From NCBI GenBank assembly GCA_963210315.1, contig OY723263.1, positions 1,054,001 through 1,118,000 on the forward strand: a DNA stretch of 64,000 nt, written 5' to 3'. Source of the stretch: Rhynchopus euleeides (lineage: Eukaryota > Euglenozoa > Diplonemea > Diplonemida > Diplonemidae). Every line of letters starts with the position of its first letter. The first letter of the stretch is position 1. Below the pieces are notes generated by a model. The model worked only from the letters and a program-made list of their open reading frames with translations. It did not search any database and was not told where the DNA came from. Shown in pieces: positions 32,201-42,994 of this stretch. The position numbers and the translations under genes are program-made.

Positions 32201-34199
32201 AATAATCAAAAAAATGATCCGACAAGAAGCTATAAGACAGGCTCGAAATCTGCTGCAAGCTTCCGTGCCTGTCTTTGTGCTTACACCCCACGGGGCAAAC
32301 TGCAGGCAGCTGACAACCCTACCTCACCCACCCCTGACCTTGTCGCAATCTGGCCCGCTGCAGCCCCTCTTTGCGAAGCAGCATGTGTGCCAAAGAGTTC
32401 TGGACAGGGGGGGACGGGGGGGGTGACAGAAAGGAGTCGGAAGAGTGACTTTCGAAAGGAGAACAACCAGAGGAGTTAAGACAGTTGGAAGGAGAGAGGT
32501 TTCATTTCCTTTTTTGATAACCCATGTATCGTTGAAACCGGACGGGTGCGGAGAGAAGATAAGGAGTCACTTCTTCACTGCTGGAGAGAAAGACGGGGTG
32601 GGCATTAGGTTCACACCGAGAGATCAGACGAGTCAGGGGAGGGTATGTTGGAAAAAATACGCTACGGGATCAACCATCCCTTCACTCTTTATGCAGGGAG
32701 TGTCCGAGATAACAGTGTGATATGCTCGGCCTGTGAGTTGGCAGGGCGGTGGTGTTCGAATTCATGTTGGGGCAGTGTAGCTACAGCTCAGCAGAGCTGC
32801 CAGCTGATATTTCCATTCTCTGCAGAGAATGCATGGATGCCAAAGCGCCCGGGTTGCATGTTTGCGGGGTACTGATGAAATGTCCCGCCGAGGCCTTCGG
32901 CATCCATGCGAGGGGGGGGGGGGGCAAATATTCTCGCAGGAAAAAGAGGAGGTGGGTGGGTGGCGTGGCGCAGTCCCCCAAGCGTCTGTGTATGTCACCT
33001 GGAGGTATTGACTGCCTAGAGGCAGAAGCCTCACCGTGTGAGGCTGCTGGGGAGGGCGTAATCGGGCCTGTCAAAAAGTCAAAAGATTGGGCACCGATCG
33101 CTATACCGTTGGTTGTGCATTTTTTTCGATGCGTATGTCCGGGACATGTTCTCAATTGTGAACAAACAGGAGTACACATCACCACCTGTTGTTTGCAGGG
33201 ACACATGCAATCCAAAGGATCCCAAGGAAAATGGTCCGTCCCATCACCGGATAGGTGAGCATCCTCGTTGTGCACAACAGGGTAATCAAGAGCAGAATCA
33301 AGAAAAGCCTTGGCGCACAATCGTTGTATCGACTGCGTTTGCACATCACGAAAGCGAGATTCTCCCTCCAGCGATTGTTCTAAGAATACAAACCACACAT
33401 GGCGTTTGGCGTGCAATCGTCTGCCGATAACCTTGTCAATCCAAGGGGACCGAACTGACACCACACCGTGATATCATCCTCCCAGACAGCAACTTCCACA
33501 ACTGCCCAGTTTTCAAACTGGGCGCAGGCGAGTGGCAACGACGAGGTAGCAGATTAAGGGGAACCTTCAACCAATTTTGAACCACGTGGCTATCATTACG
33601 TTGCCTTTTTGCCGCTGCAGGAGGGCATCCACCTGCTGTTGGATATTTCAGGAGCTCTTGGCAAAACAAATGATGCGGTGCCCCATAAAATACCCGAGCA
33701 AGCTGAGACACCCTCCATCATCGACGATCCCGGAAACGAGCTCGCATCACGCACACAGAACCGCTATTCGGCTTCATTTTCCTCATCCTTTTGTATTGCT
33801 GCCGTCCGCCCTCATTCCATTCCCAGGGCACATGCTGAAAGAACCCTGATCGGGGATGGCGGGTGATGGGTCTGACGACCGCCGCTGCGAGCAGGCCAAG
33901 GAGAAGTAAACAATAAGAAACGGGCCGCGGAGGGGTCGCATGTGGCAGCATGTTATCGCAGAGGCGGTGACGCAGGGTGCAGTGTAGGCCACACCTATGA
34001 GCCCACCCCACACCTCTTGGCGATCTCCACTGCCACACACTCACCCACAACGAGTCGATGGCAGAAGCAAGGAGAAGTACATTGGACAGAAATCCTGAAG
34101 GGACCGTGTGATGCGCGGGAGGCACTGAACAGCCGCGGCAGCGAACAACCTCTATGCCTGACGGCCTGCTCAACCTAAACCCACACACCCCCCCCCCCC
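29201..34199. other. Gene-poor region, first part
   Basis: 5 kb with no recognisable gene. Long G-runs at about 29631-29650, 31001, 31166-31183 and 32910. A/T-rich patches occur at 29700-30500. Open frames on both strands are low complexity or shadows of G-runs. No element ends with target duplications found here by eye. Confidence 0.5.
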
Positions 34200-34207
34200 C
34201 CCTAGGG

Positions 34208-34645
34208 CAGTGGTGGCAGCGTACGGCCGTACGGTACGCGTACGCGTACGCCGTACGCACTTTCTGAAAATCGCGCTGCGTACGCGTACGCAGATTTTGC
34301 GTACGGCTGGTATTCCAGGTCTCTCAGCACACAGTAGGCCACCCAGCGGGTGGCTGGGCCCTGGCCTTTGCTCTTGCCTTTCACAGATGGTTGCTTGCCG
34401 CGCACGTGGCGAATAACTCGCAACACCTGCAAGTACACCCGCAATCACACTGCAAAAGGCACCACTTCCGACTGGAAGGCTCGAAGGCTGCCCCTGGTAC
34501 ACCTGAGTTCGACTGTCGGATTTGGTGTGCGGCCATGGCCGTCTCCTGTGCTCCATAGACTGCCGTACGCAGCGCCGTACGCGTACGCGTACGCCGTACG
34601 CACTTTTTGAAAATCACGCTGCGTACGCGTACGCAGCCACCACTG
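34208..34645. mobile_element. Non-autonomous hAT-type element (438 bp), 8-bp duplication CCCTAGGG
   Basis: Terminal inverted repeats CAGTGGTGGCAGCGTACG and CAGTGGTGGCTGCGTACG (17 of 18 match) are flanked on both sides by CCCTAGGG (34200-34207 and 34646-34653). That fits the nnnTAnnn target of Buster-type hAT transposons. Near each end is a roughly 60-bp CGTACG-rich block in the same orientation (about 34232-34293 and 34577-34636). No transposase coding. Confidence 0.85.
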
Positions 34646-34650
34646 CCCTA

Positions 34651-35801
34651 GGGGGGGGTCACTGCACCCAAAAAAGCCTGTACATAGGCCAAATTTTGAG
34701 AATCGAGTTTTTGATCCTAAAAAGGTGATTCTGGTGGCAGAAAGTGCCCAATATGCTCCGGAAACTCATTTCCGCCCACTCCCAGGGGGTGGTATGCCCC
34801 CGACGATGCCGTTTTTGTCGATGAAAATTTTTGTGACACAACTTGTACCTGGACTGCACCCCACAGGGCACGTCAACCAGAGCAAACACACCTCAACCTG
34901 CCAGAGGCACAGAAGAGCTGGTGTTGTTGGTCTTCCTGAACCCGAATAGGTTCTCGGTGCCCTCCAGAGGTCAAAAGTCAAGCCAAAATGAGGTGCGAGC
35001 ACAAGAATTGTTGTGGGAGAACAATGGTACAGATCGTGTCACATCTTGAGGGTGTTCCAGGGGAGCTCTCAGCAACTGAGCTGCGACACGGCGCATCCGT
35101 TGCCAGGGAGCGCGTCCTCAGAGTACTCTCGTCATGCCGTCGATCTGAAGTCGGGGCTGGAGGCGGAGACGGGCGGATTTTGCGCTTCTGCTGATTCTGC
35201 CGTGCGTACCTCTGGCCCATTTGTACTCCTGCCTGCTGTACCAGGTGCCTGTTCCAGTCAGCTGCCTCCCCGTCAGAGGAGGCAGTGTAGGGACTCTCGC
35301 GTCGCGCCCCTGTGCCACATGATCAAGGGCATGGCACCACACCCGAGGACGCGCTCCCTGGCAACGGATGCGCCGTGCCGCAGCTCAGTTGCTGAGAGCT
35401 CCCCTGGAACACCCTCAAGATGTGACACGATCTGTACCATGGTTCTCCCACAACAATTCTTGTGCTCGCACCTCATTTTGGCTTGACTTTTGACCTCTGG
35501 AGGGCACCGAGAACCTATTCGGGTTCAGGAAGACCAACAACACCAGCTCTTCTGTGCCTCTGGCAGGTTGAGGTGTGTTTGCTCTGGTTGACGTGCCCTG
35601 TGGGGTGCAGTCCAGGTACAAGTTGTGTCACAAAAATTTTCATCGACAAAAACGGCATCGTCGGGGGCATACCACCCCCTGGGAGTGGGCGGAAATGAGT
35701 TTCCGGAGCATACTGGGCACTTTCTGCCACCAGAATCACCTTTTTAGGGTCAAAAACTCGATTCCCAAAATTTGGCCTATGTTTGACCCAGTGACCCCCC
35801 C
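34651..35801. mobile_element. Fold-back element (1151 bp) with long inverted arms, flanked by TA
   Basis: Arms 34651-35119 and 35345-35801 are near-identical inverted copies of roughly 460 bp around a 225-bp spacer. The ends are G-run plus TCACTG on the left and CAGTGACCCCCCC on the right, each abutting TA (34649-34650 and 35802-35803). The few mismatches I see suggest a recent or gene-converted element. Its transcript would form a long hairpin. No coding recognised in the spacer. Confidence 0.8.
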
Positions 35802-35803
35802 TA

Positions 35804-36593
35804 CCCCCCCCCCCCGTTGCCCCCACACCGATCCGCCAGAATGAGCACCTGTATATCCCACGTCACACAATATACAGCTCACCGCCACTACTGCTGGGGG
35901 GTAGAGGTAGGGTCATGGAGTTGGGCAGTAAAGGATATCCAACCCACAAGGGAACACTCCGTCAGCTACGAGGAGGTAGGTAAATCGTACACGGGAGGGG
36001 GGGTATGGAGACAATGGCAGAGTGATTTTTTTTGTTGCGCTTAGTAGTCCGCGAGGAGATGGCAACTCGCGAGAGAGAGAGAGAGAGAGAGAAAATAACG
36101 GTGCGAAGACGCACCGCACCCACCATCAAACCAACCTAAGGTTTCCGCGCTTTGTATTTTTTTGTGGGACATGACGGACGGCAGCTTGTGAAAGGTACCC
36201 TCTGCCATGAAACATTAGGGAGATGACTGTGGTGGTCCGCCAGAACAACACGGGGATAACACCCGACTGCTAGTTACGCACAACGTAGGTGGCTTCTGAA
36301 TGACTGCAGGCACAGTCATCTTTGCTATACATATCCAGGAGGCACAGGCCACCCCAGAAAGAGACAAGAATCGCCAGAAAACTGATTTCTGGGGCGGCCG
36401 GGACGGGGGGGTGGGTGGGGCGGGGAGAGAGCGAGAGAGAGCTTGAACATTCCCCCCCTCCCCAAAAGAGAGGTTTGGGGGGGGGGGGAAAGAATCCACA
36501 CTTCGAGCCTTGGCTTTAGCCTACTTCAACCTGAGGGCATGTGAAAGAGACATGGCGGAATTTGTCGGAACCAAACGGGTGGGGGGGGGGGGG
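35804..36593. other. Spacer between two fold-back elements
   Basis: Starts in a C-run, includes a GA microsatellite at about 36070-36092 and G-runs near 36480 and 36580. No gene seen. Confidence 0.5.
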
Positions 36594-36595
36594 TA

Positions 36596-37742
36596 GGGGG
36601 GGTCAAATGGGGGTGACAAACACGATTTTTCAAAAAACCGGCGCAGAGGCCCCAAAGCCCCCGTAAACCCTCCAAACCCCCCCAGATCGGTCCGGAAACC
36701 CATCGAACCCCACTTTTCCACCATTCCGGGCACCTCAGGTGCCCGAATTGGGGTACCTAAATTTTGTGCCACCGTTTGGTACCGTACAGTGCCACTGTGT
36801 GGGAGGTTGGAAAAGAAAATGCCCCAACACACCACATCTGAGGGTTGCAATGCATGTTGCTTGCCAACCACGTCATCCGGTGGGTGTCAGGCGCTATGTA
36901 GGTGGCATTAGCCAGGTCTTCGATGTGTTCTGGCTTGTATATATACCTCCCTGCCTGCGGCACAGGCACTGCCTTTGTCCCCCACACCAGCCACAGAGAG
37001 CGTATTGTACTCGGTCCACGGTTGCTGATTCATTGTGATGCGTTGTATCCTCGAGTGAACGTCACACACTAGTGGCACCACCACCCGCCATCCGAGAGCT
37101 GTATTGACTTTGCGCGCTTCCGTTGTATTCACCTCGCCACGCATATTGCACCGTTCAGTACCAGTGCTCTTGGGCCCGGCAAAGTAGACCGCAGCAACTA
37201 CCAATTCTGGCACAATGGGTACCACGACAGCGCACTTCATGTGTTCCCGGAATGTACAGCTCGTGTTGCAACAGTCGTTGTCAACACATCCCGGTTGTGG
37301 AGCACTGCTGCACAGGAATCACACGACCATCTGGACTGTTCCGTACCTACAGGCAGCCTCCCGGTGCATGGTGGCAGGGAGGTATATATACAAGCCAGAA
37401 CACATCGAAGACCTGGCTAATGCCACCTACATAGCGCCTGACACCCACCGGATGACGTGGTTGGCAAGCAACATGCATTGCAACCCTCAGATGTGGTGTG
37501 TTGGGGCATTTTCTTTTCCAACCTCCCACACAGTGGCACTGTACGGTACCAAACGGTGGCACAAAATTTAGGTACCCCAATTCGGGCACCTGAGGTGCCC
37601 GGAATGGTGGAAAAGTGGGGTTCGATGGGTTTCCGGACCGATCTGGGGGGGTTTGGAGGGTTTACGGGGGCTTTGGGGCCTCTGCGCCGGTTTTTTGAAA
37701 AATCGTGTTTGTCCACGTAAAAGGGTGGCATTTGACCCCCCC
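36596..37742. mobile_element. Fold-back element (1147 bp) with long inverted arms, flanked by TA
   Basis: Arms 36596-36955 and 37373-37742 are inverted copies around a 417-bp spacer. The ends GGGGGGGTCAAATG and CATTTGACCCCCCC each abut TA (36594-36595 and 37743-37744). Same architecture, end motif (G-run plus TCA) and length as the element at 34651-35801, but the arm sequences differ. Confidence 0.8.
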
Positions 37743-37744
37743 TA

Positions 37745-37828
37745 GGGGGGGGGGGGGCGGGGTCCAGCCCACACAGCCTGAACGGACCTACCGGGGGAGG
37801 TTGTCTGGCACTTGAGATAGTCAGGGAG

Positions 37829-37859
<31 letters not shown>

Positions 37860-38162
37860 TTGCAGGAGACACCCAACGTGCCGTTTGCGTTGGCTGACGC
37901 TTGCGTTGGGGCTGGAGCTTCAGAGGGGAGCAGCACGCCAGCGGCACGGTGTCAATCCCTTGAGAGGGAGCGGGTGAATGTGAGAAGGGAGGGGGGCTGG
38001 GTAGAGAGAGCTTTGCGCGCGGAATATCGGCAAGGGTGGCTTGCCTGATACACTTAAAGTCTTTGGTCCTTTCCAAGGGTAGGGGAGGGGGGGGGGGGGC
38101 GGGGGGGAAGCTCAACCCACAAGGAAAATAGGCCACACTCCAACCTGCCTTGAATGAGAAAT
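37745..38162. other. Spacer with G-run and GA microsatellite
   Basis: A 13-G run at 37745, GA repeat at about 37836-37856, and another G-run at 38085-38106. No gene. Confidence 0.5.
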
Positions 38163-38170
38163 GTGTTGAT

Positions 38171-39033
38171 CAGGGCTTTCCCTAAATATTGGGTCCGGGG
38201 GGGCTGGGAACCGGTTTCGGGTACAAAAAAAACGCGCACAGTAGGGGCACTTCTCGGGGGAGCTTGCCCGGCCCCTATGCCACCTGAGCTCCTGCAAAAC
38301 CTACTTTTGGCATGTTTTGACACATCTGTCTTCAAGACAGCTCCAGAGGGGCAAAAAAAGTTCTGTTTGGCTTATTTGCCAACCGCTCCAAAGGTGCAGA
38401 AATCGAGGGAAAACGTCCGATATTCTGCATTGACTCAGGGGTCCCAGCGGGACCCCCTCCTCAAATTTCCCAAAAACCCGTTCTTTGGAACGGTTGGAAT
38501 CCGTGCGTATCGTGGTGGGGTCATTTTGGCCATGGGGTGCTTGTTGACACCCATAGCTGGCTTTCGTCACTGGGGCCCGCCTTGTCGGCTGTTTACGGTC
38601 CCTCTACCCACTAGACCTGCACGACCCCTCCGCAGCGGACAAGTCCATGTCACAGGGGGGTCTGGGGGGCGGAGCCCCCCAGCCGCCGGAGGCCACGGTA
38701 GTGAACATCCGCGGTTGGGACGCGCCTTTTTGTACCCTGGAACAGCCTACTGTGCAGCTTGGGAGTGAAACCAGCCCATTCTGCCACCCGACTTGCTGCT
38801 CACCGGGAGATCCCCGAGTGCGGATAAACCAACCTTTTCTGGCCGCAATGAAATGATTCGTGCGAACCCGTTCCACGAGTATACTATTTTTTTGAAATCT
38901 TCACCATTTTCCCCCCTCTTCAACCCCTGCAAAAAAAACGCGCACAGGTGCTGCAAAAAAAACGCGCCAAACAGAGGGAAAATCTTGAAATCGCCGGTCC
39001 CCGGGTTAGGGTATGGATTTAGGGAAAGCCCTG
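38171..39033. mobile_element. Non-autonomous hAT-type element (863 bp), 8-bp duplication GTGTTGAT
   Basis: Perfect 17-bp terminal inverted repeats, CAGGGCTTTCCCTAAAT and its complement, are flanked by the perfect duplication GTGTTGAT (38163-38170 and 39034-39041). Carries a copy of the GC-rich hairpin module at 38649-38709, in minus orientation. Internal AAAAAAAACGCGC motifs lie near both ends (38225 and 38930-38966). No transposase. Confidence 0.9.
38649..38709 (-). repeat. GC-rich hairpin module, copy 1
   Basis: Minus-strand reading GATGTTCACTACCGTGGCC followed by a perfect stem of CTGGGGGGC and GCCCCCCAG around TCC/GGA. Lies inside the 38171-39033 element. Confidence 0.8.
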
Positions 39034-39086
39034 GTGTTGATGCAACTGTATATTTTTTTTGAAACGAGAGAGGGAGATGGTGGAGT

Positions 39087-39709
39087 CAGGGTTTCCGCGA
39101 GGGCGATTTTTGGGCGAAAACCCCCTTTTTATTTTTTCCCCCATTTTCAGTGGGCGAAATCGCCCCCCCCCCCTTTTTTTTTTGGGCCAGTAATTTTTGG
39201 GCGAAATCGCCCCGGAAGTTTGGCTGGAGGAAGCTGGCCTGGAGTGGAGGCACTGGTCTCGTGCCAGGTATGGCTGGTATGCACTGTTCTTCTCGGTTTC
39301 GTAAGTCGAAACCTAGAAAAAAGTTGCCCTCCCTTCCGCCCACAAGAGATGTTCACTACCGTGGCCTCCGGCGGCTGGGGGGCTCCGCCCCCCAGACCCC
39401 CTCATGTGGCATGTCCTTGTGATGACAATTTATCGTCACATCGGTGGAGTCCGTGCCACACTCAAAACGCAGCCCAACTCACATCCAATCTGAGTGGAGG
39501 TCAGAAAGCAAGGCGGGCTTTGTACAAGTTGCAAAGGCCAGTCCCACCCTGAGCTGGCTCTCAGGATAACGGAACATCATGCATCAACTGGCTAATGCCC
39601 GGAGCGCGAGGGCGCGAAGCGCCCGAGCAAAATTTTTTTTAGGGGCCTTTTTTGCAAGAAATTTATCGCCCACAGAAATTTTGGAGGTGGGCGATTAGCG
39701 GAAGCCCTG
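39087..39709. mobile_element. Non-autonomous hAT-type element (623 bp), 8-bp duplication GGTGGAGT
   Basis: Ends CAGGGTTTCCGC and, inverted, CAGGGCTTCCGC (11 of 12) are flanked by the perfect duplication GGTGGAGT (39079-39086 and 39710-39717). GGGCGA-type motifs repeat near both ends, as expected for subterminal transposase sites. Contains hairpin-module copy 2. Only 37 bp separate it from the duplication of the previous element. Confidence 0.9.
39348..39412 (+). repeat. GC-rich hairpin module, copy 2
   Basis: GATGTTCACTACCGTGGCC, then the CTGGGGGGC/GCCCCCCAG stem and ACCCCC. The downstream CAATTTATCGTC is shared with copy 4, so the conserved unit is longer there. Confidence 0.8.
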
Positions 39710-39719
39710 GGTGGAGTGG

Positions 39720-39982
39720 AGAGAGAGAGAGAGAGAGAGAGGAAACCGGGGTGTGAGGGGGTGGGAGGTGATGGGGGCGGGGGGTGTGAGAGGAAGGGGG
39801 ATTTTGATTGTCGAGAGTGAATGGAAAAGCAAGCCTCCCAGCACCTTCTCGCAATGTGCGGGGGGAAGGGGGGAAGGGGGGATGGGGGGGGGGGGGGGGA
39901 TGCCTGCCGCCTTGCCTGCGAGATATACTTCTGCAAACAAAAAAAAGAATCCAATATAATCACAGGAGGATCCTTGAAATCG
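39720..39982. other. Spacer with GA microsatellite and repeat S fragment
   Basis: GA repeat 39720-39741, repeat S fragment 39805-39857, then a 15-G run near 39885. The 8 bp before 39983 (TGAAATCG) may be the duplication of the next element. Confidence 0.6.
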
Positions 39983-42832
39983 GTAGTGGACAGTAGCGGA
40001 CAGGGCGGACATTTCCTTGTGGAAAAAGTGCCCGAAAAAAAAATTCGAAAAGGTCCCCCTTACAGAATTCGCCTTTTTTCAAAAAATCGGAAAATTTCGG
40101 ACCGCAATTTGTACCCAAGAAAGTGCCGAATTTTCGGACTTGGTCCGATTTGAACGATTTCCGTGCCTCTTGCAACCCCCATGAGGGGGGGCTGCTGTTT
40201 CGGGTTCTTCCGGTGGTACATGCTGGGGTGTCAGGACATTTCTGGATGTCCGGATGTCCGGGCGGGAAATTCGGGAAATGTCCGGGGGGGGGGGGGGGGC
40301 AAGGCTGGCAGCAAATTTTTACTGCACTTTACTGCACTTTATTATACTGCATTTAACTGCATTTTATCATAGTGTCATAACGGCCGTCATGGAGGGAGTG
40401 GATTTTCTGAGAATTCACTACCTCAGTTCCCGCTACCGAAATATATAAACGGCCGTTTTCATGTTTTGTTGGCGAAAAAACGGCCGTTTTTTTCCCCCTC
40501 CTATTTTCCTTTGGAGATTCGCCTCCTGCTTACCGTACCGAGCTGAGGAAACACACTTGACAACTCCCTGTTGCCTGCACATGACATTGGGCACTGCGAT
40601 TCTCTGTCGACTGTACAAAGAAAAATGGCTTCCGCCCTGCCTGTCGCTCGACAAGCAGCAGACACCCGAGAGCAGAGAGGAGTGTAGCAGCCCGGTTCGC
40701 CCCCGGGTTGTCCGAGAAATCCAGCACACCCTCGGAACGTGGTGGCCTAGTCGTAGATCACCCAGGCCCTGCTCGTGACCTCCCCGAAACAGAGGGGAGG
40801 TGGCACCGGAGTTCTGACACCCCTACGACTCATGCGGCCGCACGCGCTCGGGCACAGACGGCGGACCGCAAACCAGAAGGACTTCCCTGATTCCGTGCCG
40901 TCCCACCTTCTGCGCATGCGGTCGCCAGCCCAGGCCAGCTCCCCTGCCAGGGGCACTGGGGGGTCGTACTTCCCCACCTCAGACACTTTCTCGATGACAT
41001 TCTCAATGTCGGTGTACACTGCGTCGACAGGGGCACGCCGTTGGCACACCCAGCTGCGCATCGCAGTACTTCTGGAGCAGCGATGCGAGGGGTGCCGTCA
41101 GGCGGACGGCGGCCTGCGGGTGGGACTCGAGCCCAGCGATTTCGTGGGCATCTCTGCCAACCGCAGAAGCGACGACACGTAGCAGGGCCGCTGTCCTGCA
41201 GCGGGCCCGGAAGATTGTATAAATGCCCGGGGACGTGGTGCAAGGTGCAGATCCACTCAAGCGGTGCAGGTAGTGTGTGTCGGAGAGAAGCGGGATCGCA
41301 CGGCCGGTGGTGCCGTCTTGCTCGCCTGCTTCTCCCTCTCAGCTGCGTCAGAGATGTGGCACAGCACATCCTTCAGCGCCAGTGCGGTCGTGAACCCATC
41401 CAGCTGGTGCTGCATATTGCCCGGGATGATCGCCCGTGCCTTCGGGAATAAATCAGCGAAGGCGGTGTCCTTCTCATCCGGGGCTGTCGCCGAGATCAAG
41501 GGAAAGCTCTGTCGGAAGAGCCCTGATGCCAGTGAGCGACACCACCTCTGCCTGCACGGTCATCCACGACACACGTGCCTAGATTGGCCGCAACCATGTT
41601 CAGCCCCTCCTCGGGACACACTTCTTGACAGCATCATGCACCATGCCAGCCGGTGATCCGGTGAACAACGCACCCCGGGCGATCCGAAGTTGCAAGCCTG
41701 CCACTGAGGGTATCGCACTCCGAGAGCCAGCTGTTTCCCTGGCTCTGCACTTTCAACGCTGCGTTCTTCTTCTTGATATGGCGCGGTCCGTCAAAGTGGT
41801 CCACGAAGTCTGAACTCTTCGCATCATACTTGAAGGCGCGCTCACAATGCTTGCTGCAGGGTATCCCTTGCAGTGGGGAGGCACTCCTGGTGGTGGGATC
41901 TCGCCTGCTGACCCACGCCCCATACAAAATTCCCAGGTAAAAAAAACGGCCGTTTTTTAAAATGCTGAAAATCAGCGGCCGTTTTTGCAAGTCCACAAAA
42001 TACAAGGGATTTTTTAAAACGGCCGCTATGCAACCATGTTTTATTGTATTTTATTTTCCGGATTTTTGGATAAAGTGCATGGTCCTGAGTGGTGCCTTGG
42101 GCTTCGCATACGTACAGCTGGGAGGACCACTATGGACAGGCCAAATGCTGGAGTCACACCCACTTTACAGAGGTGCAGCCACGTCTGCAAGTTTGCGGAC
42201 AGCCGCAAACCCGCAGAAGATGGCAAAAAGTACCGCTCCTGCACGGAGGTTCTCCTGAAGGTCACAGGGACGCACCAAGGCTCCGGCAGAGAATGCAGGC
42301 CGGGATGGATGTGCCCTGCCTATGTTGGGTCGGTGGGTTAGCAGGACCTGATCGGTGCGGCCTCCGCCTGGCTTCAGTCCTGCTTTGAGTGCTTTCAGTC
42401 CGCTCTGATGTCCAGCCTCCCCGAACGGGATGGTGAAGAACCCGTACGCCAGATCAGCTCAGCTGTACAACGTCCGAGGAAGGTGGACTGCCCACCGCAC
42501 ACCGCCGTGCTGGTCCGCCCTGCTGCGCCTGCGGTGCTGGGGTGCGCCTGCTGCCTGATTGGCCCCGGCGCTCGGAAGCAGCATCAAGCATGCCGAACAG
42601 CAGCAGGGCGGGCCTGGCGGGGGTACTGCCTTGGTGGCCTTGTGTTGGCCAGAGTGGGCGGATCAGGGTCCCCTGGCACGGCAGGTCAGCGTCCTGCCCA
42701 CCGTCACGCCGAGCCACCCCTACAACACGCTCTCCTGCACTTTATTGCACTTTACTGCATTTTACTGCACTTTACTGCCGGACATCCGGACACCCGGATT
42801 TCCGGGTCCGGGCATGTCCGCCCTGTCCGCCC
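39983..42832. mobile_element. Candidate hAT-like DNA transposon (about 2.85 kb) with decayed coding region
   Basis: The left end contains GCGGACAGGGCGGACAT (39996-40012) and the right end its inverted copy (42814-42830). TGAAATCG flanks both sides (39975-39982 and 42833-42840), as an 8-bp duplication would. Subterminal repeats occur at both ends: TGCACTTTA words (40321-40370 and 42735-42775) and AACGGCCGTTTTT words (40450-40490 and 41946-42030). The exact ends are uncertain by a few bases. Minus-strand frames inside look protein-like but broken. About 42040-42735 is unexplained. Confidence 0.65.
40747..42005 (-). pseudogene. Decayed transposon protein with a zinc-finger-like motif
   Basis: Three protein-like minus-strand frames follow one another: about 41634-42005, 41257-41640 and 40747-41260. 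They shift frame and are broken by stops, so this is a remnant or an unrecognised intron-containing gene. The first carries CSKHC...DHFDGPRH near 41770-41866, a C-x3-C...H-x5-H pattern reminiscent of BED or single-finger domains at the N-terminus of hAT proteins. The second has balanced, helical-looking composition (GNMQHQLDGFTTALALKDVL). I cannot identify a catalytic domain. The assignment to a transposase rests mainly on its place inside the 39983-42832 element. Confidence 0.45.
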
Positions 42833-42994
42833 TGAAATCGCCTAAGGGGCCGGGGGAAATCCAGGAAATTCGGGAAATCCAGGAATATGAAGAATCCTCC
42901 ACAGTTGGGGGTAAAAAGACATGGGGTTGGGGGCGATTTTTTTTATCCTCCGGAACAACGCATAAAAATACAAAAAAGAACTGTTACCTCCATC

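Noticed and set aside
40318..42780. LTR retrotransposon from direct TGCACTTTA blocks
   Set aside because: The shared sequence is only short words, not long terminal repeats, and the outer ends are inverted.
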